Shown one piece after another: positions 34,495 through 43,744 of a stretch of DNA of 49,188 nt. Every line of letters begins with the position of its first letter. Within the stretch, counting starts at the first letter, position 1. Source of the stretch: Halobacteriales archaeon QS_8_69_73 (GTDB taxonomy: Archaea; Halobacteriota; Halobacteria; Halobacteriales; Haloarculaceae). The stretch covers positions 1 to 49,188 of the forward strand of contig PXRZ01000062.1 of the NCBI GenBank assembly GCA_003022945.1, in the 5' to 3' direction. A program made the translations under genes and the position numbers. The notes beneath the pieces are model-generated. The model worked only from the letters and a program-made list of their open reading frames with translations. It was not told the DNA's origin and searched no databases.

Positions 34495-35467
34495 TTACGA
34501 CATCTCCGAGATCTTGGTGTCGAGTTTGTCGAGGTTGTCCTGGACCTGGGAGTCGCTGCTCGGGACGTAACCGATGTCGCTGGCGATGTAGTCCTTGCCG
34601 GCCTCCTCGATGTAGAACCTACAGAACTCCTGCACCGTGGCACTCTCGGCGAGTTTGTTGTCGTTCGCGTAGAAGAACAGCGGTCGTGCAAGCGGGTACT
34701 CGCCGCTCTGGGCTGCCTCCAGGCTGGGCTGGACCCCATCGCCGCCGCCCTCGATGACGCTCAGGGCCTTGACACTGTCGGGGTTGTTCACGTAGTAGGC
34801 GAACGGCAGGTAGCCGAAGCCGTACTCGCTCGACGAGACGCCGCTCGCGATCTGGTCGTCGCGTTCGGTCCCCTCGAAGTCCTCTCGAATCTTGTCCTCC
34901 TCGCCGACGACGGCCTTGGTGAAGTAATCGAACGTCCCCGAGGTGGTCGCCGCGCCGAACAGCTCGAACGGCTCGTCGGGCCAGTCGGAGTTGACGTCGG
35001 CCCACGTCTCGGGTTCGGTGTCCGGCGACCAGATCTCGCCGATCGTCTCGACCGTCATCGAGTCCACCCAGTCATTGTCGTTGTTCACGACGATCGTCAG
35101 GGCGTCCTGAGCGATCTGGAACCCGATCGGGTTGATAGTTGTTGATGTCGCTGTCGCCCGGGATGAAGACGTTCCGGAATCCACCGCCGCTGCCGTCTTT
35201 GGTCACGTCGACTTTGGCCTCGGGATGCACTCCGTTCTGGTCGTCGGCGAACTTCCGCTTGACCTCCTCTGCAACGGGGAACACCGTACTGCTCCCGGAG
35301 ACAAGAACACTCCCGGTCAGTTCCATGTCGCCGTTGCCGTTGCCGCCGCCGCTCCCATTCCCGTTACCCCCTCCGGACGTACAGCCCGCGACGGCGACCG
35401 CGCCGGCTCCGCCGAGCGTCTTGAGCGCGGTTCGCCGCGACAGGCTGTCGGAATGGCTGTCTGCCAT
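34495..35467 (-). pseudogene. pstS: Phosphate-binding protein PstS, internal deletion with frameshift
   Basis: From ATG 35467 the frame has a Tat lipoprotein signal (SLSRRTALKTLGGAGAVA with lipobox VAGC), a Gly/Asn linker and the phosphate-site motifs SGSSTVFPVAEE and DGSGGGFRNVFIPGDSDINN. After DINN (about 35135) the frame is lost and stops at 35072. Another frame resumes with GFQIAQDALTIVVNNDNDWV and runs normally to the stop at 34495. The missing piece is the ASRPI...CADNG-type region, about 20 codons, conserved in all PstS I know. The product would lack part of the phosphate pocket and the whole second lobe. The rest of the pst operon is intact, so an assembly deletion must be considered. 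Confidence 0.85.
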
Positions 35468-35757
35468 CGCGTGTAAGTCTCCGTGGGTGGGTTAAATACG
35501 GTGCTAATATCGGTATATCCCGGACCGGACCCGCACCGACCTGAACGTTCGAGAATATATATCTATATACCTGCTCGCACGGCCGGTCGCGGCACTCGGG
35601 AAGCGTCGCCGCCCGACCCTGTCGTGGTATACATACCCGAACGTGGAGATGGTTTCACCGACGAAGAACAAATATCTGGACGTAGAGAACCTGTACCACA
35701 AACTTTTGGACGCTTCTGTTAGAGGGTTTATTCACCCCGCCGCCGTACGTATCGGTG
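35468..35757. promoter_or_regulatory. Divergent promoter region between pstS and phoD
   Basis: GTATTTAAC (minus strand, 35491-35499) is a TATA box about 27 nt before the pstS ATG. GTTTATTC (plus strand, 35726-35733) is one 28 nt before the phoD ATG. Between them lies a marked A+T-rich palindromic tract, GAATATATATCTATATAC (about 35552-35569), and GGTATACATACC near 35626. As both flanking units serve phosphate scavenging, these may be shared phosphate-response elements; that is inference. Confidence 0.55.
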
Positions 35758-37629
35758 ATGCCAACGAACACGAGCGAGCGAGGCGAGGAATCGACGGCCA
35801 CGCGGCGGGCGGTGCTGGAGGCCGCCGGCGCCGGGTCGGCGGTCGGCGCGATGGCGACGCTGTTCTCGACGGGCGCGGCGGCGACGGACGTCGACCCGGA
35901 GCCCGCGTCGGGCGGCGACGACCTCTTCGACGTCGAGCGGACCGCTCGGGCGGTCTTCCCGCAGTCGGTTGCCAGCGGCGGCCCGACGCCGGCCGGTGCC
36001 ATCGTCTGGACGCGAATCGACGAGGCCGCCTACGAGGCCAACGAGCCGGTCGGCCTGCAGGTGACACCCGCGCCCGACGACTCGACGCCGAACGAGGCGG
36101 CGGACTTCTCGACCGATACGCAGCACTTCCGCGTGCCCGCGGCCGAACTCGCTCCCGGGGATGACTACACGCTGAGCGTCGACCTGGACGGCGAACTGGA
36201 CGCCGATCGGTTCTACTTCTACCGGTTCGTCTTCGACGGCGACGCCTCGCCGGTCGGCCGCCTCCGCACCCTCCCGGAGCCGGACGCCGACCCCGACCGC
36301 CTGAAGCTCGCGTGTGCGTCGTGCAACCGCTACGAGCAGGGCTACTACGGAGCCTTCGCACACATGGCCCGCGAGGACGCCGACTACATCGTCCACCTCG
36401 GGGACTTCATCTACGAGTACGGCGGCAGCGGCGACTTCCCCGGCCGCGGCATCCAGCTCCCGTCGGGGAAGGGTGTCGCCCACACCCTCGAGGACTTCCG
36501 GCACCTCCATCGGACCTACCGCGGCGACGAGCTGATGCAGTCGGCGCTGGAGCGACACACCTTCGTCATGACGTGGGACGACCACGAGATCGTCAACAAC
36601 CGGTGGTGGAACTACGAGGAGGGCTACCCGAACACCACCTCCCACCCGTACGGCGACGACCCCGAGAAGATGCGGCAGCTGTACGTCGAGGGCATCGCGG
36701 CGCTCGTCGAGTACCTGCCGTTCCGCGTCGACTACGACCCCGACGCCGAGGAGCTGTTCGACCGGTTCGAGCTCTACCGGCGGTTCCGGTTCGGCGGGCT
36801 GGCGGAGATCCTGATGACCGACGAGCGGCTCTACCGCTCGCCGCCGCCGGAGGACGAGTTCGGCCAGCGGGACACCGCAACGCCGCCGTCGCGGGAGGCC
36901 GACGACCCCGACCGAACGATGCTCGGCACCGAACAGCGGGAGTGGTTCGTCGACGGCGTCACGAGTTCGCCCGCGACCTGGAAGATCTGGGGCAACTCCG
37001 TGCTGAACGCCGCCCTGAAGACGACCAACCTCGGCGAGCAGGGCAGCTTCTATCTCAACTACGACGCCTGGGACGGCTACGAGTACGAGCGCCAGCTCAT
37101 CATGGGCGAGCTGAAGCGGGAGGCCCGCTCGCGCGGGCAGGCGCTCAACCTGGTCACGCTGACGGGCGACATGCACGCCTACGTCGCCGGCTACCTGAAG
37201 ACCGACTACAGGGAGCCCGAACGACAGGCGCCGTTTCCGGGCGCCGAGAAGTCACGGGTCGGCGTCGAGTTCATGTCGCCGGGGGTCTCCAGCGACAGCC
37301 TCGGCGAGGCGAGTCCGACGCCGGCCGACCTGGAGGAGGATGCCGTCGAGGCGGCCGTCGAGTCCCAGAACCCCCACATCGAGTGGTTCAACTGGTCGCG
37401 GAGCGGCTACACCACGATCGAGTTCACCGACGACGGCGCGGTGTACACCGCCTACGAGGTCGACCGGAGCGTCGACGCCGCCGACGCGTCGAAGCGGCTG
37501 CTCCGGGCATACCGCGTCCCCGAGGGCGAGGTCGAACTCCAGGAGTTGAGCGGCAGTCGGACCGACGTCACCTCCGCGACCTCGAGTGCGACCGACGTCG
37601 ACGCGACGGAGGAGGCCAGCGATGACTGA
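35758..37629 (+). CDS. phoD: PhoD-family alkaline phosphatase
   Basis: The 623-residue product has a Tat-like signal (ATRRAVLEAAGAGSAVGAMA), an N-terminal beta domain (FPQSVASGGPTPAGAIVWTR) and the PhoD catalytic domain: LACASCNRYEQGYYGAFAHM with the metal-binding Cys, VHLGDFIYEY, VMTWDDHEIVNN, a GNSVL loop and TLTGDMHAYVAGYL, then EFMSPGVSSDSL. It would hydrolyse phosphate mono- and diesters outside the cell using iron and calcium in known homologues. The stop overlaps the next ATG (GATGACTGA), so the two phosphatase genes are coupled. The divergent pst operon supports a role in phosphate scavenging. Confidence 0.94.
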   Translation: MPTNTSERGEESTATRRAVLEAAGAGSAVGAMATLFSTGAAATDVDPEPASGGDDLFDVERTARAVFPQSVASGGPTPAGAIVWTRIDEAAYEANEPVGLQVTPAPDDSTPNEAADFSTDTQHFRVPAAELAPGDDYTLSVDLDGELDADRFYFYRFVFDGDASPVGRLRTLPEPDADPDRLKLACASCNRYEQGYYGAFAHMAREDADYIVHLGDFIYEYGGSGDFPGRGIQLPSGKGVAHTLEDFRHLHRTYRGDELMQSALERHTFVMTWDDHEIVNNRWWNYEEGYPNTTSHPYGDDPEKMRQLYVEGIAALVEYLPFRVDYDPDAEELFDRFELYRRFRFGGLAEILMTDERLYRSPPPEDEFGQRDTATPPSREADDPDRTMLGTEQREWFVDGVTSSPATWKIWGNSVLNAALKTTNLGEQGSFYLNYDAWDGYEYERQLIMGELKREARSRGQALNLVTLTGDMHAYVAGYLKTDYREPERQAPFPGAEKSRVGVEFMSPGVSSDSLGEASPTPADLEEDAVEAAVESQNPHIEWFNWSRSGYTTIEFTDDGAVYTAYEVDRSVDAADASKRLLRAYRVPEGEVELQELSGSRTDVTSATSSATDVDATEEASDD

Positions 37630-39481
37630 CGGGGACCTCGAGCGGCGCGACCTGCTCCGCGGGGTCGCCGGGGCGGCGACGGCGCCGTTCTTCGTCTCCT
37701 CGGTCGCGGGCCAGCAGGCGCCGGACGAGGGGCCGGCCGGCGTCCACGCCGCTTACGGCCGCGACCCGGCCTCGACGCTGCGGATCGGCTGGTCGGGCGC
37801 GCCCGCCGCCGAGGCCCGCCTCGAGATCGGCCGGCCGGACGAGCCGAAGACGACCGTCGCCGCCGAGGCCAACCCCCTGCCCGGCCAGGAGGCCGTCGCC
37901 TACGCCGCGACGATCACCGGCCTCGCCTCGGACGCGACCTACGAGTACGAAGCCGTCCTCGACGGCCGGCGTGCGGGCCCGTTCGAGATCGAGACGGCGC
38001 CGGACACGACGGACGGCTTCGTAGTGACGGCCGTCAGCGACCACGGGGTCGCCGACCCGGAAAACGCCTTCCAGCGGCCCGACGACGAGAACCCCGACGA
38101 GGTGATGGAGGTCGCACGGTCGCTGGATTCGGACCTCCAGATCCTCGCCGGCGACATCTCCTACGCCAACGGCGTGCCGTCGACGTGGGAGCTGTACTTC
38201 GACACCTTCGAGGACTTCTTCGCGGAGACGCCGTTCATGACCGCCGCGGGAAACCACGAGGCCGAGCCCGGAACCGCGCTCATCCAGTACGACCGGCGGC
38301 TCAACGACCTGATGCCGATCGACGACCCGCTGAGCCCGGACGACACGCAGCACGAACAGCGGTGGTACCACTTCGACTACGACAACACCCGCTTCGTCGC
38401 GCTGTCGACGTCGACCGACGGCTGCGGCGACGTCAGCCGCGGCGAGGAGTTCGTCCCTATCTACGACCCGCGCTGCGAGGCCGGCGGCGTCACCTACGGC
38501 GACGTCCAAGATGAGTACCTCCGGAACGTCCTGGAGGACGCCGTCGCGGACGACGACGTGACGTGGAAGGTCGTTTACTTCCACGGGCCGCTGTGGACGG
38601 ACTCGCCGGACCACGCCCCCCGAGACCTGCTGCGGGACCGCTGGGGCACCATCTTCGACGAGTACGGCGTCGACCTCGCCTTCTGCGGCGACAACCACGT
38701 CTGGGAGCGGACCAAGCCCATCACGGCCCGCCCCGGCCGGGACGACTACGCGCCGGCCAGCGCCTGGGAGTACGACGAGACCGACCTCGGTACCACCTAT
38801 CTCACGAACGGTACCGGCGGCGTCTCCCACTACGGCTTCGGCAACCGGCAGCCCGGCGACTACCTCGCCCGACGGACGAACGACCACTACGGCGTCGAGC
38901 GGCTGGACATCACCGACGAGCGGATTCGCGTCGAGTACGTCACCACCGACAGCCTCGACGGCGACGGTGGTCTCGACGACGAACTCGTCGTCAGGGACAG
39001 CTTCGAGATTCGCAAAGCCGACGAGCGGACCGACGCCGGCGCCAGGCGACCGAAACAGACGAGCGACTACGACGGTCCGGTCGAGGACGACGTCGTCGTC
39101 CAGGGCGGCCGCGACGACGACGGCTCCGTCTTCACCGCGGGGCAGACAAATCAGGTCACGCTGACCTACGACGCGACCCGGGAGGTCGAGATTCGTGACC
39201 GTATCCCGGCCTCCTGGGATGTCGAGGGCGGCGACGCCGTCCGGACCGACGACGGCGCCCCCGGCGACACCCAGTGGGTCTACTTCGACGGGTCGAACGG
39301 GTCGGGGACGAGCGGGACGGTGGACTACTTCGTCGAGGTGCCGACGGGAGCCGACGACACCGGGCGGTACACGCTCGGCCCGTCACAGGCGCGGGACGTC
39401 GAGAACGACCAGAACGGCGACGATTGGCTCGACGTTCCGGGCACCGAGAGCCAGGAGACGGTCGCGGGCGTCGAGACCTGA
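37622..39481 (+). CDS. Secreted metallophosphoesterase (purple-acid-phosphatase type)
   Basis: From ATG 37622 the 619-residue product has an export signal (ERRDLLRGVAGAATAPFFV), a fibronectin-like N-terminal domain (TLRIGWSGAPAAEARLEIG) and a calcineurin-type metallophosphatase domain: AVSDHG, LAGDISYANG, TAAGNHEAEPG, VVYFHGPLW and FCGDNHVWER. The last 110 residues (EIRDRIPASWDVEGGD to QETVAGVET) form a separate beta-rich domain also found in the lipase at 11725 and the hydrolase at 45865. It is translationally coupled to phoD and thus part of the phosphate unit. The first metal motif is SDHG rather than the common GDxG. Confidence 0.92.
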   Translation: MTDGDLERRDLLRGVAGAATAPFFVSSVAGQQAPDEGPAGVHAAYGRDPASTLRIGWSGAPAAEARLEIGRPDEPKTTVAAEANPLPGQEAVAYAATITGLASDATYEYEAVLDGRRAGPFEIETAPDTTDGFVVTAVSDHGVADPENAFQRPDDENPDEVMEVARSLDSDLQILAGDISYANGVPSTWELYFDTFEDFFAETPFMTAAGNHEAEPGTALIQYDRRLNDLMPIDDPLSPDDTQHEQRWYHFDYDNTRFVALSTSTDGCGDVSRGEEFVPIYDPRCEAGGVTYGDVQDEYLRNVLEDAVADDDVTWKVVYFHGPLWTDSPDHAPRDLLRDRWGTIFDEYGVDLAFCGDNHVWERTKPITARPGRDDYAPASAWEYDETDLGTTYLTNGTGGVSHYGFGNRQPGDYLARRTNDHYGVERLDITDERIRVEYVTTDSLDGDGGLDDELVVRDSFEIRKADERTDAGARRPKQTSDYDGPVEDDVVVQGGRDDDGSVFTAGQTNQVTLTYDATREVEIRDRIPASWDVEGGDAVRTDDGAPGDTQWVYFDGSNGSGTSGTVDYFVEVPTGADDTGRYTLGPSQARDVENDQNGDDWLDVPGTESQETVAGVET

Positions 39482-39551
39482 GGCGGTCGGCGGCACTCCT
39501 CGCGGCCGGACGACCGGACCGCCGGTCCGTCGGCCGCGAACGGAACGACCG

Positions 39552-40334
39552 TCAGTACCGGATTCTGAACTCCGACGCGAGGACGTCGGTCCACTCCCCG
39601 GGGTCGACGGCTCGCTCGCGTTCCTCGCCGTCGACGATCTCGACGAGGGAGTCGGCCGTCAACCGTCTGTACCCCCGCTCGGTGCCGACGTTGACCGTCG
39701 GGTCGCCGGTGAACGGCGACTCGGGGGCCGTCGTCAGGTAGTCGCAGGTCGCAGCGAAGTACTCGAGATCCCGCGGCGTCGTGGTGAGGACGTATCGGTC
39801 GGTCCAGCCGCTGCCGTGCCGGCTGAACCGGGCGACGTAGTCGGCGTCGGGGCGGTCGCTCTCGACGGTCGCCCACTCGACGCCGGCGGTGTCCGGGCCG
39901 GCCCGGCCGCCGACCGGCACCGGCCGCCGGAGCTTCGGCGTCCCGAGGCCGACGTCGATCAGGTACGGCTCCCCGAGCCGCACCTGGAGGGCGTGGTGGT
40001 TCGCGGGCGGCCGGGGGGACCCGTCGTCGCCGAGAACCGCGGCAGCGAGGCGGTCGACGTCGAAGCCCAGCTCGGCGAGCAGCCAGCCGAACAGCCCGTT
40101 CAGCTCGTAGCAGAAGCCGCCGCGTCCGTTCTCGACGATCTTCTCGTACAGCGCCGGCAGCGAGAGGGTGACGCCGTCGCCGGGCGGCGCATCGGGCGGG
40201 CCGGTGATCGACAGCGTCTCGAAGGGAACCGTCCGGACGTGGGCCGATTGCAGGCAAGCGAGCGTCTCGAGCGTCGGCGGCCACGCCCGGCCGGGGTCGA
40301 GTCCGAGACGGGCGAGGTAGGCGTCGGCATCCAT
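39552..40334 (-). CDS. Arylamine N-acetyltransferase family protein
   Basis: The 260-residue product from ATG 40334 contains the three catalytic residues of the NAT family in context: Cys in GRGGFCYELNGLFGWLL, His in ANHHALQVRLG and Asp in PYLIDVGLG. VPFETLSITG is the usual N-terminal motif. It transfers acetyl or other acyl groups from CoA to amines; the natural substrate in haloarchaea is unknown. The gene is monocistronic and convergent with the metallophosphoesterase gene. The longer upstream frame lacks similarity and is not used. Confidence 0.93.
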   Translation of the reverse strand: MDADAYLARLGLDPGRAWPPTLETLACLQSAHVRTVPFETLSITGPPDAPPGDGVTLSLPALYEKIVENGRGGFCYELNGLFGWLLAELGFDVDRLAAAVLGDDGSPRPPANHHALQVRLGEPYLIDVGLGTPKLRRPVPVGGRAGPDTAGVEWATVESDRPDADYVARFSRHGSGWTDRYVLTTTPRDLEYFAATCDYLTTAPESPFTGDPTVNVGTERGYRRLTADSLVEIVDGEERERAVDPGEWTDVLASEFRIRY

Positions 40335-40699
40335 ACCCGCGGTAGGGCGGTCGGCGACTAAAACGCTCGCTGAACGGCGTTTCTGTGACCGAGGCGGGGC
40401 GATCGACCGCTCCGCTCCGGAGCTCCGGTAGCCAGGGCAGACCGCCGAAACGGGACGACCGATCGAGTGTGCCGTCTCGTTGCGTCGCGGTTCACACTTC
40501 ACGCGCACGCTCGCGAGCATGGTGCATCCACGTCGCATACGCGCCGTCGGCGAGGTGATGGTAGTGTCGGAACTGATACCGATCGCCGCGATGATCCGGC
40601 ACGACGGTGAAATCGAGGCTGCTTCGGGTATCAACGATCGGTTCTTTCGGCGCTCGGCGACGGGCCACAGCACGCACTACGAGACGGGACCGCCGGCGC
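40335..40699. other. 365 bp region without a convincing gene
   Basis: Only a short minus-strand frame (40492-40677, 61 codons, containing FTVVPDHRGDRYQFRHYHHL) has a natural-looking composition with several His residues. It could be a small protein or a remnant; I do not recognise it. No RNA or repeat was found. Confidence 0.3.
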
Positions 40700-41164
40700 T
40701 CACTCCACGGCGTCGGCGCCGTCCCGGACGAAGGTCACGGGCCGGTCGGCGTTCATCAGCACGCGGTGGGAGGTGCTGCCGAAGACGGCCTTGCCGGTCG
40801 GCGAGCGGCGGCGGCCGCCGACGACCAGCCGGTCGGCGTCGACGGCCGCGGCGCCGCGGAGGATGCCCGCCTCGCGGTCGCCGACCTCGCCGCGGACGCG
40901 GTGCTGGACGCCCGCCTCGCGGAGGCGAGCAGCGACGGCGTCGACCGGCTGGAGCCGCGAGGCGAGCGTGTCGGCCGACGGCGGGTCCGCCGGGTCGTAG
41001 CCCGCCTCCCGGATTCCCTCCTCGTAGGCCGACTCCGAGAAGACGTGCAACAGGACGACGACGGCGTCGGTCGGCACCGCGACCTCGGCGGCGGTTCGTG
41101 CCAGGCGCTCGGCGCGCGGTTCGTCCTCCGGGCCGACGGCGACGACGATCGTCCGGATACTCAT
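40700..41164 (-). CDS. Universal stress protein (UspA family)
   Basis: The 154-residue product from ATG 41164 starts MSIRTIVVAVGPEDEPRAER and ends with the nucleotide-binding signature DADRLVVGGRRRSPTGKAVF, GSTSHRVLMNADRPVTFVRD, matching G2xG9GS/T of ATP-binding Usp proteins. It is cytoplasmic and usually dimeric. It is divergent from the FNT channel gene, an association often seen for Usp proteins next to transporters, where they may tune transport activity. Confidence 0.93.
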   Translation of the reverse strand: MSIRTIVVAVGPEDEPRAERLARTAAEVAVPTDAVVVLLHVFSESAYEEGIREAGYDPADPPSADTLASRLQPVDAVAARLREAGVQHRVRGEVGDREAGILRGAAAVDADRLVVGGRRRSPTGKAVFGSTSHRVLMNADRPVTFVRDGADAVE

Positions 41165-41222
41165 ACCCGCACCTCGGGCCACACGATCAAAGAGCGGACG
41201 GTCTCGGTCGGCGGACGGGGCG

Positions 41223-41230
41223 CTTTTATC
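41223..41230 (+). promoter_or_regulatory. TATA box of the FNT gene
   Basis: CTTTTATC lies about 26 nt upstream of the ATG at 41253. Confidence 0.55.
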
Positions 41231-41252
41231 TGTCCCGCTTGCAGGTCGTGGT

Positions 41253-42221
41253 ATGAGTGGTTCGTCGGGGCCGGACGAGGAGTCGGTCCGCGAGGCCGTC
41301 GAGCGCTCCCGCAGCGGCGCCCCGGCCGCCGGCGCCGTCGTCCGGGACCGATTCGAGACCGACGAGGTGTTCCAGCGCATCGTCGTCGCCGCCGACGAGG
41401 AGATCGACACCGGCACCCGGGAGCTGTTCTTCAGCGGGCTCGCGGCCGGCTTCGCCATCACCATCACCTTCCTGGCGTACGCCGCGATGAGTGCCAAGTA
41501 CCCGGACGACCCGCTTCTGGGGGCGGCGCTGTACCCGCTGGGGTTCGTCTACATCATCCTCGGCGGCTACCAGCTGTTCACGGAGAACACGCTCCCGCCG
41601 GTCGCGCTCGTGCTGGAGCGGCTGGCCAGCATCCCCGCGTTGCTGTGGACCTGGTCGGTCGTCCTGGCGGGGAACTTCGTCGGCGGGGCCCTGGGAGCGC
41701 TCGCGCTGGCGTACGCCGGCGTCTTCGAGCCGGCGACGGCCGCGACTGCGGCCGACATCTCCGGCAAGGGGCTCGCGACGCCGCCGCTGGCGCTGTTCTT
41801 CAAGGGCGCCTTCGCCGGGCTGGTCGTCGCCGGCGTCGTCTGGCTCGACTACGCCGTCCGGGACACCATCTCCCGGCTCGTGCTCGTGTACATCGCCTTC
41901 CTCCTCATCCCGCTGGGCGACCTCTTCCACGTGGTCGTCTCCTTCACCGAGCTGATGTACCTCGTCTACCTCGGCGAGGCCGCGCTTGCGGCCGGCGTGG
42001 TCGGCTTCGTCCTGCCGGTCCTGCTTGGCAACACATTGGGCGGCGTTCTGCTGGTCACCGTCGTCAACTACTTCCAGACGACCGAACGCCGCCTGGAGAC
42101 CGCCCGCACCGACGGCTCCGAGCGCCAACTGTCGGTCAGGGAGTGTCTCGGCGGCAGCAGCGTCGGCCGGACGTACGTACCGGCCGACGGCGACGGGGAG
42201 CGGCAGCGCGGCGACGACTGA
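41253..42221 (+). CDS. Formate/nitrite transporter (FNT) family channel
   Basis: The 322-residue protein has an acidic N-terminus, six membrane helices and an acidic C-terminal tail. FFSGLAAGFAITITFLAYAA, LYPLGFVYIILGGYQLFTEN and WSVVLAGNFVGGALGALALA carry the FNT broken-helix motifs (LFTENTL and GNFVGG). It would form a pentamer moving formate, nitrite or similar small anions. The usual pore His is not obvious where I expect it, so substrate is open. It is divergent from uspA. Confidence 0.9.
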   Translation: MSGSSGPDEESVREAVERSRSGAPAAGAVVRDRFETDEVFQRIVVAADEEIDTGTRELFFSGLAAGFAITITFLAYAAMSAKYPDDPLLGAALYPLGFVYIILGGYQLFTENTLPPVALVLERLASIPALLWTWSVVLAGNFVGGALGALALAYAGVFEPATAATAADISGKGLATPPLALFFKGAFAGLVVAGVVWLDYAVRDTISRLVLVYIAFLLIPLGDLFHVVVSFTELMYLVYLGEAALAAGVVGFVLPVLLGNTLGGVLLVTVVNYFQTTERRLETARTDGSERQLSVRECLGGSSVGRTYVPADGDGERQRGDD

Positions 42222-42338
42222 TGCTGCCGGCTGTAACCGAGTGAAGCGGTCCCGTCCGGACGACGAGATTCTGGACCGTATCCGCCCGGATATCGTCGAG
42301 AAATCTTGAAAGAGTTACACCGGCGGTATAAGCCGGAC

Positions 42339-43106
42339 TCACCCGTCGAAGACGCCGACCAGCTCGCGCTGCCGCTCCAGGACGGCGGGGTCGAGGTCGA
42401 CGACGAGGTCGCGTGCGGCGGTGTCGAGTTCGGCCCGGACGCCGCCGTCCGGGCGGGCGACGAGCGACCGGCCGGCGTAGTCGGTGACCCGGGCGTCGGC
42501 GACGTCGCGACGGCCAGTCCGGCCGGCGCCGATGGCCCACCGGACGCCGTCGAGCGCTCGCGCGCGCAAGAGGAGCCGCCAGTTGTCGGCGTGCGTCGCC
42601 GGCCAGGCGCCGGCCACCAGCAGCGCTTCGACCGCCTCGGCGGCGAGGGCGGCGCTCTCGTCGACGAAGTTCAGGTCGTAGCAGGTCAGCAGTCCCGTCG
42701 ATCCCAGCGGCGTCTCCAGGGTAACGTGCGCGTCGCCGGGCGCCAGGACGGCCTCCTCGCCGCCCCAGGGGTGTCGCTTCCGGTAGACCGTCCGCGAGCC
42801 GTCGGCGCCGAGGTACGCCGTCGCGTTGTAAAAAGCATCGTCGCCGGCCTCGATGTAGCCGACGAGGACGTCGGTCCCGGTCGCCGCGGCGACGGCCGCG
42901 ACCCGGTCGAGTTCGGGGCCGTCGCGGGTCAGCGCCGCCTCGTGGATGCGGCCGTCGGGAACGAACCCCGTCAGCGCCGTCTCGGGGAAGCAGGCGACAT
43001 CGACGCGGGCGGGAAGCGCCTCGAGCCGGGACTCGACGGTCTCGAGGTTCGAGTCGACGTCCAGGTCGTCGACGGCCGTCTGGCAGGCGGCAATAGTCGG
43101 TGGCAT
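42339..43106 (-). CDS. Carbon-nitrogen hydrolase (nitrilase superfamily)
   Basis: The 255-residue product carries the Glu-Lys-Cys triad of the superfamily: Glu in CFPETALTG, Lys in YRKRHPWGGE and Cys in LLTCYDLNF. The start MPPTIAACQTAVDDLDVDSN is typical. Members hydrolyse amides (omega-amidase, carbamoylputrescine or NAD-linked types); the subtype cannot be fixed from sequence alone. It is followed downstream by no co-directional partner, and the methyltransferase gene lies 37 bp upstream on the same strand, so co-transcription is likely. Confidence 0.9.
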   Translation of the reverse strand: MPPTIAACQTAVDDLDVDSNLETVESRLEALPARVDVACFPETALTGFVPDGRIHEAALTRDGPELDRVAAVAAATGTDVLVGYIEAGDDAFYNATAYLGADGSRTVYRKRHPWGGEEAVLAPGDAHVTLETPLGSTGLLTCYDLNFVDESAALAAEAVEALLVAGAWPATHADNWRLLLRARALDGVRWAIGAGRTGRRDVADARVTDYAGRSLVARPDGGVRAELDTAARDLVVDLDPAVLERQRELVGVFDG

Positions 43107-43143
43107 GCCGGTCGTAGCGGCGGCCCGAACAAAGCCGCGGCGG

Positions 43144-43695
43144 TCAGCGGACGGCCGCCAGCAGGAACGTCTCGATTCGCGACTCCGCCCGCCGGACGGT
43201 GAAGCCGGCGTCGTCGACCGCCGCGGCGGCCGTCCAGGCGTCGAACCGCTCGGCGGGCGGCGGGCCGGCCTCGCCGGGGCCGGACGCCGTCCAATCGGCG
43301 ACGACGAGTCGCCCGCCGGGGCGGACGACGCGTGCCAGCTCGTCGAGTGCCGCCGCCGGCAGCTCGTGGTAGGTCATCGTCGAGACGGCGACGTCGACGG
43401 CGTCGGCGGCCAGCGGCAACCGGCCGGCGTCGCCGGCCACGAGGTCGACGCCGTCGGGGACGCCCCGCTCGCGGTAGTGGGCCGCCATCGCCGGCTGGAG
43501 GTCGACGGCGTGGACGCGGTCGGCCACCCCGGCGAGGGCGTCCGTGTAGAAGCCGGTGCCGCTGCCGACGTCGAGAACGCAGTCGTCGGCGGCGAGGGCC
43601 GCGGCACCGACCAGCTCCGCCGCCGAGAGGTGCTCGTACCGCGAGGGGTCATCTAAGGCGTCGGCCATCTCGACGTCGAAGGTATGATGTCCCAT
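43144..43695 (-). CDS. Class I SAM-dependent methyltransferase
   Basis: From ATG 43695 the 183-residue product has motif I VLDVGSGTGFYTDALAG, motif II VHAVDLQPAMAAHYRE, DAGRLPLAADAVDVAVSTMT and the post-motif VVRPGGRLVVADWT. This is the Methyltransf_11 fold. MGHHTFDVEMADALDDPSRY is a natural N-terminus and the longer frame upstream is a shadow of rtcA. The substrate is unknown. It lies 50 bp after rtcA on the same strand. Confidence 0.92.
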   Translation of the reverse strand: MGHHTFDVEMADALDDPSRYEHLSAAELVGAAALAADDCVLDVGSGTGFYTDALAGVADRVHAVDLQPAMAAHYRERGVPDGVDLVAGDAGRLPLAADAVDVAVSTMTYHELPAAALDELARVVRPGGRLVVADWTASGPGEAGPPPAERFDAWTAAAAVDDAGFTVRRAESRIETFLLAAVR

Positions 43696-43744
43696 CGCCG
43701 GCCCTTCGGCCCGCGACGGCATCGGCGTTTGGGTCGCCGGCGGG

